A DNA stretch of 64,000 nucleotides from Azorinus chamasolen (Eukaryota > Mollusca > Bivalvia > Cardiida > Solecurtidae), in the NCBI GenBank assembly GCA_963576725.1, contig OY755252.1, positions 25,612,655-25,676,654 of the forward strand, written 5' to 3'. The notes beneath the pieces were generated by a model, which was not told where the DNA came from, ran no database searches, and worked only from the letters and a program-made list of their open reading frames with translations. The translations under genes were made by a program, and so were the position numbers. This document shows, one piece after another, positions 45,119 to 57,959 of the stretch. Position 1 is the stretch's first letter, and every line of letters starts with the position of its first letter.

Positions 45119-45445
45119 CAGTGCTCCCTCCGTACAACGACCCTCTCAATAACGATTCCCTCCTTACAACATATCACTGTTTCCGAAACAACAAGGCTCA
45201 AGACACAACTTGTTTCCATCGTATATATGTTTCCGTTATGCCTCCATCAAACCCTATGTTGTAACCACTCTTTAGAATCGTCACTTTGTTGAGGCGTAAC
45301 AGTTTTAGTTCTCGAAATACACCTTATCTGGGGATCTGCAAACAATCTAATTATGTTTGATTTTCCCTCCCTATAACAACTCTCTCTGAACAACGCATAC
45401 AATCTTCGTATCCCAAAAGGGTGTCGTTGTAGAGAGGGATCACTG
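45119..45445. mobile_element. Tigger/pogo-like MITE (right arm)
   Basis: TA|CAGTGCTCCCTCCGTACAACGACC ... GTCGTTGTAGAGAGGGATCACTG|TA. A 327-bp unit with TA on both sides, the arm partner of 41,753-42,077. Since both arms carry it at the same place, it was there before the duplication. Confidence 0.8.
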
Positions 45446-45587
45446 TAGTACATATCTATGTTCATTTGATAGGCAATACATAATGCTATCAGTGTATAAA
45501 CACATGATAACAACATATTTTTATACATTGGTCATATACTGTCATTCGTTTTGAATATTGAGTTCACATAGTATAAAACTTTCATAC

Positions 45588-45870
45588 AACTTCAGAATTT
45601 ATAATCTTCACAACAGCAGGTGTTAAGTGCTTGTGTGGCGGCCGTAAAATTCATTCTCAGTGTTGTTATACCTTCTGATCATTCGAGATCATGAATTTCA
45701 GTACTTCTTGTTCTGAAAATTGAATACCGCTTTCGCCGGTTCTAGGGGACGTGAGCAGTGTCGCACTTTCAATTACTGTTAATGAACATACTCAATAAAA
45801 CTGAGTCTGCAGTTTTCTCTTTTTGTGTTGCACGTTTTGCTCTCGGGGGATCACCTCCTTTCAGAATTTA
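45588..45870 (-). repeat. Repeat module T2 (right arm)
   Basis: Inverted counterpart of 41,331-41,612; ends TTCAGAATTTATAATCTTCA and GATCACCTCCTTTCAGAATTTA. Confidence 0.75.
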
Positions 45871-45969
45871 TTCTATTATAGTCGTTTCGCATTGACATAA
45901 AACCCAGTTCAGTCACTCTTTCAGTCTATTGCAGTCACATGGCCTGTTGTAATACACTTTCGCTTACGT

Positions 45970-46490
45970 GATAAAAGTACAAAAATGAGTCATGCAGGAA
46001 ACACCACATACAGAACAAACACTCGCCCGAACTGCAACACAAGGAAACAGCAAATGTACATAGGTAGAATAAACAACAAGAGACGCACAAAGACAAAACA
46101 AACATACAATAGGAGGAAGATGGAAGTACCGCCTTGGAACGGTCAGTGACAAAAGTCACCGGCGGTTTAAACCGGTTTATGGGCGCCCAACCTCACCCTT
46201 ATTCCATCCCCATCCTAAAAGACAAACAGTGTAAATAAACGTATCCCCTCTCCGACTAATCTACAACAACCGCGACAGCAAATACAGTGGTAAAGTGCAT
46301 GTATAACAAAGAAAACAGTTAATTGAACACACTGTATCCACCTATCGCTAGTGTACTCAATGATTGAGCTGCAAACAGAGTAACTGTAGAAAAGTAATAA
46401 AGGGTACGACAAAAATGAAATAGTACAGATATCCGACGTTCTCCTTCCATTTCTGGATTTAAGAGGTCGCCTTCATAGAGTACTAAACCT
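45970..46490 (-). repeat. Module T1 plus RT 3' flank, right arm only
   Basis: Minus strand: after the RT end, GGAGAACGTCGGATATCTGT and ATTGAGTACACTAGCGATAG, then T1 (GGGGATACGTTTATTTACAC, GGGCGCCCATAAACCGGTTT, CACTGACCGTTCCAAGGCGG). It is absent from the left arm. This is the fullest view of how T1 follows the RT coding region. Confidence 0.75.
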
Positions 46491-46856
46491 TTCTTGTCGG
46501 CGTACATGCAAAGAGGCCAGCGTGATTGCCAACTGTAAAAGGGTTCACAACCAAACATGCAGTATGTTGTAGTAATACAGGATCATATCCCTTTTTAATG
46601 AATTGTTTTATATATTTGATGAACAAAGTGAGAAAATGGGTATGTCCAATAATTTTACGAAGTTTGTAAATCACATCACCATAAAATTCAGGATGTGAGA
46701 TACCGTGTCGCAAAAGTACCTTGAGATTACATTTGTACTTGTCAATAAGCGAGAGATTTCGATAGTAAAATTTAGAGAAAGTTTTTCTTAGTTTATGGTA
46801 TCTATATCCTTGTTTAAGCAGTTTTTCAGTTAAAATGAGATTTCGTAAGAGATTAT
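46490..46856 (-). pseudogene. Reverse transcriptase C-terminal fragment, IPMGTNCAP family, copy 3
   Basis: Minus strand: RNLILTEKLLKQGYRYHKLR, KTFSKFYYRNLSLIDKY, LLRHGISHPEFYGDVIYKLR, KKGYDPVLLQHTACLVVNPF. Intact over this stretch of about 120 residues. It corresponds to the part after the YLDD motif in copies 1 and 2. Confidence 0.75.
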
Positions 46857-47359
46857 TACATTTATGCGAATATATGTTGCACACCCTGGGTAATACAGAT
46901 CGTACGATAAGGACCACAATGGAAATAAGAGATAAATATTCTCTTTTTTGTGTCATTCACATATTGATGCAACTGACATAATTCATAACACACATGTAAC
47001 ACCATAATTATTAATTTTTATATTGTTATAATTCCAAAATACGTATGTATGTGTTGTTAACTATTGTCTTTTTGCTCGATATTGAAAAACATCTATCTAA
47101 TTACAAAAGTCGTGTAACCTAGATTAGTATACTGTCATTTGTTTTCAAGACTACGTTTAAAAGTATAACATTTTCAAACAGAGCAGATATTATAGTAATT
47201 GCAGAAATGCCACGCATTTTAGGTGGGGATCCAGGTCATACGACCTCTCGGAAATCGTAAGGTCCGGATTTTAAAGTGTTGATGCAATAACACATATATG
47301 ACAGAACACTTTCGAAATATATAACATTTCTGCATATGGCTGGTGTGCACCTGTTAAAA

Positions 47360-47720
47360 ATGAAATGATTTTTTCTGCGGTCAAGCTAAAGAAACGACAG
47401 AAAATGATCAACAAATTACATGTATCGCGCTAGCGATTCATGGTTAATTTGCGGATCATTTTCTGTGCAATAGTATGTTCGCTTAAACACCGGAATATTT
47501 GAGTTCATGTGCCAGGTTTCAAATGTGGGGTTGTTGTTTGTTCAGAGTTGGTGCAAATTGCAGCAGCATTTCATTTAATTTGTAAATCATACAGTTTCTG
47601 TCTTTAAGAAATGAATTGATTTTTGTTCTGCGTTTAAGTGAAACAAACAACAGAAAATGATCGGTAAATTACAGTTGATTTGCTGATCTTTTCTGTCGTT
47701 TATTTCGCTTAAAACACATT
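47360..47720. repeat. Duplicated hairpin sequence with CAGAAAATGATC motifs
   Basis: AAACGACAGAAAATGATCAACAAATTAC ... GGATCATTTTCTGT and again AACAACAGAAAATGATCGGTAAATTAC ... CTGATCTTTTCTGTCGTTTATTTCGCTTA form two related stem-loops. Confidence 0.55.
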
Positions 47721-47839
47721 TCTTATATTTTCGTATTGATCGTTATTCATGTATACATGTAGATATATTGGTATGCAAAATAAAACAAATTAATTGTTAT
47801 TGATCTAGGTACATGTAAATACAAAGTAATGAAGACAAA

Positions 47840-48050
47840 TGGTTGCTTGAAGCAGGCTGAATTAAGTAAAGCAGAATGCTCTTGTAGGATCATTCTGGTT
47901 TACTTTCAGTCTGCTTTAAGCTACCATCTGCTAGATTTTAATAATAAATGATGCATATTCATGAGTGTATACATTAAGTGGAACTACTCCTTTGAGTGAA
48001 GGAATAAATTAAATGTGTTAAAATGAGTTATTAAGGAGTAAAGAGTTAAC
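47840..48050. mobile_element. Type C hairpin MITE
   Basis: TGGTTGCTTGAAGCAGGCTGAATTAAGTAAAGCAGAATGCTC pairs with the arm CATTCTGGTTTACTTTCAGTCTGCTTTAAGCTACCA. Right end GGAGTAAAGAGTTAA. Confidence 0.75.
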
Positions 48051-48128
48051 TTTCATTATATGATGTCCCAACTACTTAATGTTAGTTTTGTGGTATTGTA
48101 GTTGAAATTTCACACACACCTTACACAT

Positions 48129-48508
48129 TCTGAAGGGTGGTGATCCCCCGAAAGCAAAAATTGCAACACAAAAAGAGAAAATTGCAGACTCGGTTTTATT
48201 GAGTCTGTTCATGAGCAGTAATTGAAAGTGCAACACTACTCACGCCCCCGGCTTAAGCGGTATTCAATTTTCAGAACAAGAACTACTGAAATTCATGATC
48301 TCGAAGGATCAGAAGGTATAACAACACTGAGAATGAAGTACGGGGCGACGTTTTACGGCCGCCACACAAGCACTTAACACCTGCTGTTGTGAAGATTATA
48401 AATTCTGAAGGGTGGTGATCCCCCGAAAGCAAAAAAACACAAAAAGAGAAAATTGCAGACTCGGTTTTATTGAGTCTGTTCATGAGCAGTAATTGAAAGT
48501 TTGATGTA
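48129..48508 (+). repeat. Repeat module T2, one full copy plus a partial in tandem
   Basis: TTCTGAAGGGTGGTGATCCCCCGAAAGC at 48,129 and again at 48,402, with the second copy cut near 48,499. The head-to-tail join shows T2 can repeat with a shared TTCTGAA boundary. Confidence 0.75.
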
Positions 48509-48509
48509 A

Positions 48510-49440
48510 CCCATTTTGTGGATTAGCAAGAGGCTTTGCATCTAGCAATAAAATTTCAAACTGAAACTTCAAGTGTTGTTGTATCAACAAAGCGTACTCC
48601 AAATAAATTTTAATTAGAACGGAAAATGGACCAGTTCGACAGAAACCATATTAAATATCTGTAAAATATACGTGAGCTCCTCGTCCTCCGAAAGTCAATT
48701 TTTACAATTGATATGGCCTCGGATCGGGAGGCAACATTTTATGTATGCAGCGGTTTCGATATAGTAACTGAAAAAAAGTGTTAGTTCTACTTCAAAAATC
48801 AACATATTCAAATGAGACACTTTCAATGCAAAGAAACACAATATAAGAAACACGAATGGGCTGAAAATACATACCAGTTATGAACTTAACGATTGAAACA
48901 AACAGACAAAATGGATTCCGACCCGTTCCTTACCACATGTTTCGGCGCCAAGATTCAAAAGAGAGTCTCGAGACAAACATATTTAATTTATTTTCCCAAT
49001 ACTTACCTCAGATGTGTTTTGCTTCCTTTCCAATATTTAATGGTTATTAAATTATTCCAATTAAAAGACCTGAATACATAAGGAATTGTTACAGAAATTC
49101 GTTTGACACTTTGTATTAGAAAGTACAAAATGACGATAAATCAAATATCAGGGTTCGCCAGGTGCACGGAAAATAACAAATGTAATCAGAATGCGTTTAG
49201 CTGTAACATTTGACAGTTATATGGATACCAATCTGGGTGAGAATGAGAAAACACAAAATCATGCGATCATGTTTTATCTAGGGGCACAAAAGGGTTCGGA
49301 AAACATTGTGGACTATATTCTCTGCGCAGCACCTTTTCCCCATAGGCTACGCGGTTAAAGTGGGTGGTAACAGCTTTTCAGCCTAGACTTCTTACTTATT
49401 TTCTCTTTTACTTCATTATTTCCCCAACTAAAATTAGGAA
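48510..49440. other. No recognised gene
   Basis: Mixed sequence. A 62-codon frame at 48,893-49,081 lacks support. Confidence 0.35.
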
Positions 49441-49540
49441 GATGAGATTAAAATAAAACCCAGTCTGCAATTTTCTCTTTTTGTGTTGCAATTTTTGCTT
49501 TCGGGGGATCACCAACCTTCAGAATTTAAAGCAATAAATC
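49440..49540 (-). repeat. T2 fragment
   Basis: AACCCAGTCTGCAATTTTCTC to GGGGGATCACCAACCTTCAGAATTT, reverse orientation. Confidence 0.6.
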
Positions 49541-49799
49541 ACAGAAATAGAAATAGAGTTTGAGACAAAAAGTGAAGTTACTGATCAGACGCCACATTGA
49601 AAAGGTGACATCTGATCTGTGACTGTACTGTTTCTCGTTGTGTATTTTTGCGACATTGGCGGCGGAAGGTTGAGAAAAAGACTACACATACTTTTTCAAA
49701 TAGCCATATTATTAATTCTTAACATCTAATTTAATTGTGTTGTTGAAATGGAAAAGTAGTAAAGTCAAGCAGGCAAAGCCAAATACAAGACGACAGCAT

Positions 49800-50092
<293 letters not shown>

Positions 50093-50229
50093 AATGAACA
50101 ATGAACACAGAACTGTGACAATCCGTCAAATATGTACTCAATAACTTTGCTGAAGTCAGAGCACCTGCAGGTAAGCCGTTAAGGGCACGACAGAGAAAAA
50201 GTAATACATGAGTCTGGTAAGCTCATCCT

Positions 50230-51800
50230 GTATCCAAGTTTAAGATTATACCATCATAGAGTACTACCCTCGGCCTGCCATCGCGCAAGCAAAGAGGGAA
50301 GCGTAGCTACCGACTGTAAAAGGGTCGATAACCAAACATGCAGTGCGTTGCAATATAATAGGATCATAACCTTTCTTTTTAAATGTTTTAATGCGTTCAT
50401 GAAAATGGATATGACCCCGAATTTTCCTAAGTTTGTAGAAAACTGTAATGTGGACTGCACATTCTCCACCTACAAGGATGATGACCTATAAAATTACAAG
50501 TATGAGACATGCAGGAAGCGCCCAATACAAAACACACAGCCGGCCGAACAGCAACACAACAAGAGAACACAGCAAATGTACATATATTTCAAACTCAAAA
50601 GAGACACACAAGATAAAACAAACATACAATAGGGTGAAGATGCAAATACTACCTTGAAACGGTCAATGACAATAGTCTCCGGGGTTTAAATTCTGAAGGG
50701 TGGTGATCCCCCAAAAGCAAAAATTGTGACACAAAAAGAGAAAATTGCAGACTCGATTTATTGAGTCTGTTCATGAGCAGTAATTGAAAGTGCAATACTG
50801 CTCACGCCTCTAGCGCCGGCATAAGCGGTATTCAATTTTCAGAACATGAAAAAAGAATGAAGTACGGGGCTACATTAAACCGGTTTAGTGATGCCCAACC
50901 TCCACCCTAAAAGACAAACACTGTAAATAAATATATCCCCTCTGACTAATCCACAACAACAATGAAGGTAAACACAGTGGTAAATGCACGAAGAACGAAA
51001 TCTACTTTAAAAGTGGAATAAACTGGATCCACCTATCGCCAGTGTACTCAATGACTGAGCTGCAAACCAAAAAACGGTCAAACAAGGAGAGCGATATACG
51101 AAAAATCACCAAGAAACGACACAGCCACAAGACAAAACACAACGGGACACACATCAGGACGAAACACATTAAACATTAAGCATATTAGATAACAAAGAAG
51201 ACCATAGGGTGAAAGCAGGAGTACCGTCTTGGAACGGTCAGTAACCAAGAAAGGCTACCGCGGCTAAAACTTGGTTTACAGGTACACAACTTCGAACTTA
51301 TCCCACCTTCACCCATGTTAGAAAATAAATCAATTTCCCCTCCAGACAACTACACATTGAAGTAGTTGCTTTACATAACATCCAGACATAAAATATTGTC
51401 TCACAAAAATCATCGTGACGAAAAACAGCAGTAGGTGTACATGCCTAACACAAAGAGACGCTCAAAGACATTAGGGGGAAGAAGCAAGTACCACCTTGGA
51501 ACGGTCAATGGCAATGGTAATTTGGGGTATAAACTGGTTTAAGGGCGTCCAACATACACTAAATCCATCTTCACCCTGTAAGACAGTGTTAATAAATATG
51601 TCTCCACTCAGAATAATCTACACCAAACACGCGATGGTAAATACAGTGGTAAAATGCAATATTACAGAGAGCTGTCGTCCTTCGGTTTCCAGATTTTAGA
51701 GGGCATCTGCATACAGTGCTAAGCCTTTACCGTCGGAGTACATAAAAAGAGGACAGTGTAATTGCCAACTGTAATAGGATTGACAACCAGACAGTCAGTG
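50230..51800 (-). repeat. Fragments of the RT 3' end with T1/T2 modules
   Basis: RT-end pieces on the minus strand near 50,235-50,440 and 51,660-51,800 (CCTATTACAGTTGGCAATTA-type tail). T1 pieces at about 50,450-50,690, 50,870-51,100, 51,180-51,340 and 51,410-51,650 share CCTTGGAACGGTCA, a GGTTTAAAC-like block and TAAATA.A.ATCCCCTC. T2 at 50,688-50,880. Order is scrambled compared with 45,588-46,490, suggesting repeated insertion and deletion. Confidence 0.6.
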
Positions 51801-52499
51801 TGTTGTTGTTTTATAAAGTCTGTGCAAGTTATAGTACCTCTTCACGCAGATTTACCTCTTTCGCACAGATGTATCATTTAGAGATGATAATAAAAATGCC
51901 AGAAGATCAGTCTCTTTTTGCCATAGTCTCAGTGTAAAAATGGTATGTTTGATTGTACACATCTTATATTAGCTGTCTGTATCACTAGTGATTGAAACGC
52001 CATAGCTCCTGGTGAGTATGGCGATGTTTGTACATAATGAATTGATATATGTTACTTACACCAGCAGTACTTATAGCAAAACCCTTTAGATTGCAGGAAA
52101 TTAATTGGCCATTTTAACAGCTACTGACCATAGGTACACACTCTCACTCAACAATGAACTCATAGACATATTCAGTGCCACTGGATATGAGTAACCTTCC
52201 CTATCAACGATCACTAGTTAAACAGATATACCTCAATACCCAAAATAAGTGAGCATGTCATAGTATTGACTAAAATATCTTTCCTTTACGAAGGAAGCCT
52301 GCCCCACATCTTGTCCACCTGTGGAAGGAGGCTAACGCATGCTCTACGATCCATCAAAATGACTGAGTTTGCAGCACACTTGGCAAATCAGCCCCTTTAC
52401 CAATCTGTACTCTATTGGATATATTCAGAAAAATGTACACAGCCGTACTGAAATTAGTGGTCCCTTCTAAGTTAACATTCACCAGGTTCAGTCAGCCAT

Positions 52500-54150
52500 A
52501 GTGCAAATCCACTACCCGCCATTTCTCACGAAAGAAGAAATGTGCATACAAAAAGTGCTAAGGACCAAGGTACAGAAGAACTGGGCATATATCAGGAGCT
52601 ACAGAAAACTTGCAAAGAAGAAGTGCAAGGAAGCTCATGATGGGTATGTGATTGACCTAGTGACAGACACCAGCTGTAAGAAGCTCTACACTTTTGTTAT
52701 GAACAAGAAATGTGACAGCTCGGGAGTAACCCCATTGAAGAATGATGATATTAACAATGTTGATACACAAATCAATGTTAAAATACTGAACAACTAGTTC
52801 TCTGTCTTTTGCACATGAGGACCTTAAGCGATATTCAATTTTTAGAACAAGAAGTACTGAAATTCATGATCTCGAAGGATCAGAAGGTATAACAACACTG
52901 TGAAGTCCCCAGTGATCGGAAGACTGTCACGTTATTCCTATTTACAAAACAAATGGTCCAGTATAACCCTTTACTGGCCTGTACCTCATCTTCTGTTACA
53001 TGTAAGATCATGGAATAAATCATACAGTAACCTGGTTTTTCTTAGTACCATGACATCATCACCAATGTTAGCATGACATCAGGAAGCAGCATTTCTGTGA
53101 GACAACGTGATCAATATGGTCATTGACCTTATGACAGGCCTGGATCATTCCCATCAGATTGACCCAATCTTGCTAGACTTTTCCAAAACATTTGACAAAG
53201 TGTCTTAGATACCTGCTGCTTAAGCTCCAACACTATGATGTGTATTGCAAAATGCTTGATTATATCCAACTAATAACGCTGGAAGGTGTTTCCTCCGAGT
53301 CAGTACCGATAACATCTGTTGTCCATCAATGTTCCGTTCTCAGTCCTTTCCTTTCCTTCATAGGCAATGATGAATACACGAAATTCCTTTGCTCTTCCTG
53401 TTGACTCTTTGCTCACGCATCACCTTTGTACCGAGTCAATAGCAGATGCCGACTTCTTCCACAATGACATCGACAGTCTGTAGGAAAGGGAAGAGATTGG
53501 GTTCAATGCACAGAAGTGCTAGGTCCTGCTTATCATTAACAAGTGGACACACATAGAGACCAATCATATTGTTCATAGCAAGTGACGGAAGACAACAAAG
53601 AAGGCAAAATACCTTGGGATGCTACAGTCGTCTAAATTGTTTGGAAAGCCCATGTCGATATGGTCATAAAGAAGGAAAACTGATCCACAGCCTTTCTAAG
53701 TAGGAATCTTGGATTCTGCCAAAGGTCAACCAAGGAGCAATGTTACAACCCCCAGGATTAGTCTGCAGGTTGAGTACATATCATGTGTTTTGGACCCGCA
53801 TACCAAGGCTATGACAAATCGTGAGCTATCAGATTTGTTATTTGAATTATTGCAGAAGACGCAGCGTTTGTGCCATGTTCAACATGGTTTGCTCAAACAG
53901 AGGTAGAAATAAGTAAAGGCCGCGATGTGCTATAGGTCCGTGAATGATTTTGTTGCAGCTGACAACCCACCTTCTGACGCCCTCTCGGTGCACCTACAAG
54001 ACGACACTCTTTAAAATTCGTTTCATGGTTTTGCAGGACCAAGTTCCTGAACATTGCTTTCACTCTGCAGTCAATAACATTTGGAACAAGCTACCATAAC
54101 TTCAGGTGATATCTCCCAACTTTCCAGGCTGGGATCTCAGCTGTTATGTA
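52500..54150 (+). pseudogene. Second non-LTR LINE reverse transcriptase pseudogene
   Basis: An intact 97-residue stretch (52,501-52,797) with EEMCIQKVLRTKVQKNWAYI and SCKKLYTFVMNKKCDSSGVT is the linker ahead of the RT. A T2 fragment (52,828-52,902) then interrupts. Past it, in several frames, come SVTCKIME, INMVIDLMTGLDHSHQIDPI, LLDFSKTFDKV (the palm A motif) and SVLSPFLSFI (the SVLGPLLF-type motif). A C-terminal FKIRFMVLQDQVPEHCF-like segment lies near 54,010. Numerous stops. Jockey/CR1-like rather than RTE by general feel; not certain. Confidence 0.65.
52828..52902 (+). repeat. T2 fragment inside the LINE
   Basis: GCGATATTCAATTTTTAGAAC ... GGATCAGAAGGTATAACAACACTG. A 75-bp middle piece of T2 between two LINE parts. 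Confidence 0.7.
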
Positions 54151-54239
54151 ATATTCCTTTTTTGCAATGTTTAACCTGTTTTGTTTAGTTTGAACGTTGG
54201 ACCCTCCCTAACCTATGTGCATATCACAATGGTGCGAGT

Positions 54240-55125
54240 AGCCTGCTTTAAAGCGGCCAAGCTCAACAAAATAAGAAGCAGAAGACGAAGCCACAAACAC
54301 AGAGTTGATGTAGTTTACAAGTACTGCAGTATTCAACAGATGCTTTGGAATATCGTCATTCAAGGCAATTGCAGACATGACGTGTCCCATCTGCCATCAA
54401 ATCAAGATGAGGTGGATACATGGATTGTCTTTCATGCCGTCAAGGCTTGGATGCTACTAGAAATGGTTAAGGCTAGACAGTTGTTAAATACCAAGATTTT
54501 GATGTACTGCTTGTACTAATATACCGTATTGGACCTTTATAAGGCATTGAAGTCTGGATGAGGGCTGGGACCTCCAAGGAAACAAAATTGTATTTTCCGC
54601 AAGTTATCGCAAGATGTCTGCTGGAACATTTTTGGGTTTCATGTAATAACTGGATGTGATGCAACCCTGATCTGCTTTCAGATATTTGAAGAGGTGTATG
54701 GTCATATAAGGCACAGACGTTTGATGCCAATGAATAATCCATTGATGATGCAAGCATTTCACAATATGGTTAAGCTTAAGAAAACACTTGAACTGCTTCC
54801 ACCACACCAACAAAGGGTACCCTAGAACTGCAAATTGCTAGAGCAAACTATTAAGCTGGTATATGGACATGAGCTGATAGATACAGAAATTAATGCTATT
54901 TATACTAACGCATAGCAAGATTGTGCCGAATCTTTATAAGTGGTTTGGAAATGTACCAACTGCACATGATGCATACATTAAACAGGTTATGGGTGCAAAA
55001 CCAAGTTCAAATCTATTCGCTGTAAATGCTTCAAAGCAGCTTTAAAAAGCACACTAACATGTGTTTGCGACGATGTTAATTGTACCAATCCGGCACATAT
55101 CCATAAAAATATAGTGAATTAATTA
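54240..55125 (+). pseudogene. Remnant of an uncharacterised ITGCD-motif protein family
   Basis: Across two or three frames: LPSNQDEVDTWIVFHAVKA (the SNQEEADTR-LLHA block), then FGFHVITGCDATLICFQIF (the FHAxTGCDTTS block). Later come MPMNNPLMMQAFHNMVKLKK and a Cys cluster CKCFKAALKSTLTCVC followed by a C-x-NP end. This order of blocks recurs in long uncharacterised proteins of corals, molluscs and fish that are often linked to transposons; their function is not known to me. Stops after 54,517 and near 54,560 mark it as dead. Confidence 0.5.
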
Positions 55126-56105
55126 GTGACTTTAAACGGAAATTAAAGTTTTGTTTAAGTGTTCATTTACCCCACCCATTTTACTTTAAGAAGTACTTGT
55201 GCATAATGTATAGCTGGTATGACTGCATGCAGTTATATTCTCCAGAAGTATGCTGTCTAATCTTTATTTTGATGTCATGTATGCTTGTTAAATAGGAGCA
55301 ATGGCGAAGACATGACAACATGTATTGTCGTTACATGTTGAATTTAACGATGTTTTACTGTTGTTGGATGTTCTCATTAATATTCATGTATATTAAAATA
55401 ATATATTTACTCAAAGTAAGTTCAAATTTAAGACCAATGTTTAACCTTCATTTTGGTACCATGTTTATTAATTTACACCTAAATTGATAAGGATATAATA
55501 ATTTCTCAAATAACATATATAAAATATGCACTTAGTTGACCTGTGATCTAATTAAGAGAACCAACGGCAAAACTTCAGGTGGCATGGGGCAGTTTCTGAA
55601 TACTTGTATATCAAGTGCATGCCAAATTCTACTATTTCATGCCATGGCTCGACTCATTTTCCTCAGTTGGATGCCCAAAACAATCCTTGATAGAATTTAA
55701 CTCTTGTCGAGGTCAGATTGCTGAGGATTCATAAAAGTGTGGTATTAAATGGTATCGAAGAAAACATTTTGAGTCTAATGTTCTTTCAAATTAGAAAAAA
55801 TAATGTTTGATCTAATTGACAAGCGCATTTCATTTTATAACTCTAATGAACATCTTCTTCTACCTGAATCTAGAATTTCTTTTACAGATCTTACAAAGGG
55901 TTTATAGGATTTTTATTCAAAATACGTTTTTTGTTGCTGCTGATAAGGCATCGATAATATGATTATTATTTGACGATTACATTATATACTAAGCCATACA
56001 TTTTAGTTACTACTGACGAACAGACCATCGTTTCAGACCATGTCAAAAAGTGTGAACAACTTGGAACAGTTATTACAATTACACAACATAAACTTCCTTC
56101 AATGT
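55126..56105. other. No recognised gene
   Basis: AT-rich sequence with ATTAATATTCATG strings. Nothing supported. Confidence 0.35.
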
Positions 56106-56107
56106 AC

Positions 56108-56546
56108 AGGGTGTCCTAAAAGAACGGAACCCTGGATCAAATGTGTATTTTAACCAATATAAATGGGCATTTTAAACTATAGATATTTACTGTTGTAGAT
56201 AAGTCATCTGTGCATATGTCTGCCAAACTCCGCTTTAAAATATGCATTGGTTTTAAAGATACGAGTATTTTAATGAATGCTCCTAAAATCTGTTTTAACA
56301 AGACATTCGTACATTGCATAGTCCATGCCTATATCAGGTGTAAAGCGAAGTTTTGGGTGCTTTCCTTTAAATGCTGATATCTTAAAAACCAATGAATATG
56401 TTTAGACAAAATTTAGAAAACATATGGCAATATGCTGTCTCTACTAAGCTACATGTGTATACTTTTAATTTAAGTTAGCAATATTGACAGAAATGGGATA
56501 AATTGCAGGTCTTAATCCCGGGTTCCATTTTTTGGGGACGCCCTGC
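56108..56546 (+). mobile_element. Mariner-like MITE
   Basis: Left end CAGGGTGTCCTAAAAGAACGGAACCC, right end GGGTTCCATTTTTTGGGGACGCCCTG; inverted over about 26 bp with mismatches. About 440 bp with no transposase. The 38,268-38,637 element is a truncated inverted relative. Confidence 0.8.
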
Positions 56547-56639
56547 ATTGGTTACTACGTAACAACCCATAAAAAGCGCGTTTCATTGCAAATTCTAGGT
56601 CTTGTACAACTACAAAATTGTCTATAATTTTGACTTCTT

Positions 56640-57840
56640 GTTTAATGAAGATAAAAGAAAATGTAAAATTCTATTGTGATAAGACTTGTGAAAATTCTGG
56701 AATAAATCTGTTCTGGTCTATGTAGAACTCTTCAGAAGTCTTACACAAACTTAAGAACAAAAGGTTTCTTGCATCCACTGTAAGCAACCTTTTCTTGCAT
56801 CCACTGTAAGCACATACGATTGTTCTGCTTTGTACACAACCCTTTCTCGTTATTAATTAAAGATAAACTTCCCCCTTTCAGAATTTACCAAATTAATTCA
56901 GAAAGTATTTTCCCGAGCAAAAACATATCTGTAATATAATACTGAAACACCTTTCTTACTCAGAAGTTTGCGAATCACTAACTTTTCTTCTGGATAACAT
57001 ATGTGTGCGTTATGTGCGTTATGGGAGTGCTATATAGCGTCAGGTGATTGGTATTCCTATGGTACGAATTGTGCACCACTTGTTGCAGATTTGGTTTTGT
57101 ACTGGTATGAGAGAGTTTTCATGTTACGTTGGAATCCACAATCACAAGAAAATGTTATAAAAGCCTCCAATGAAACGTCTCGACATTTGAATGATTTTTA
57201 TTAATTAGATAGCCATTTCTTTGATGTTCTGGTTCCTACAATTTACCCAAAAGGGCTCAAATTGAATACAGCTAACCCTTCCGACATTTATGCAGCTTTT
57301 CTTGATCTAGTCCTTAAAATTGACAATGACACGATTTCTTCTAACATTTATGACAAAAGAGATGATTTTGATTTTAATATTGTAGATTTCCCTCATCTTG
57401 ACAGAGATGTTCCCAGTGCCATATCTTACGGGGTTTATATATCTCCACTTATTCGTTATGCCAGAGCTTGTTTATCTGTTGACGATTTTAACAGTCGAAA
57501 TTTCATTTTAACTGCAAAACTGCTTAAATAAGGATAAAAGTCCCACAAACTAAGAAAAACACTTTCTTTAAATTTTATGATCGAAATCTCTCACTTATTA
57601 GCAAGTGCAAAATAAATGTAATCTCAGGGCGCTTCTGCGACACGGCATTTCAAATCATGAATTGTATGGTAATGTGATTTATACTTCGTAAGATTATTGG
57701 ACATACCCATTTTCTCACTTTGTTCATCAAAAATGTTAAAAAATCATTAAAAGGGGATATGATCCTATACTACTACAACATACTGCATATCTTCTTTTTT
57801 ACAATTGACAATCACGCTGGCCTCTTTATATGAACGCCGA
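56640..57840 (+). pseudogene. Reverse transcriptase pseudogene, IPMGTNCAP family, copy 4
   Basis: Parallels copy 1 from its upstream flank (GAAGATAAAAGAAAATGTAA at 56,650 versus 31,627) to the end. Pieces: LDNICVRYVRYGSAI, a frameshift within GIPMG (one base lost at 57,060), TNCAPLVADLVLYWYERVF, then SDIYAAFLDLVLKIDN, YDKRDDFDFNIVDFPHLDRD and YGVYISPLIRYARA. The YLDD motif is lost (HLNDFY). T1-type flank follows at about 57,840-58,240. Confidence 0.7.
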
Positions 57841-57959
57841 CAAGAAAGGTTTAGTACTCTATGAAAGCGACCTCCTAAATCTGGAAACGGAAGGAGGGCG
57901 TCGGATATCTGTACTATTTCGTTTTTGTCGTACTTTTTGTATTACTTTTCTACAGTTAC

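Larger units (their letters stand above)
40705..47355. repeat. Large inverted duplication, arms of 2.2 and 3.1 kb
   Basis: Left arm 40,705-42,917, right arm 44,274-47,355, spacer 1,356 bp. The arms are nearly identical over their shared parts, including AACAGGTGCACACCA outer edges and ATCCAAATGACCCGCC inner edges. The right arm holds about 870 bp (45,970-46,850) that the left arm lacks at about 41,225-41,245. Confidence 0.85.
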
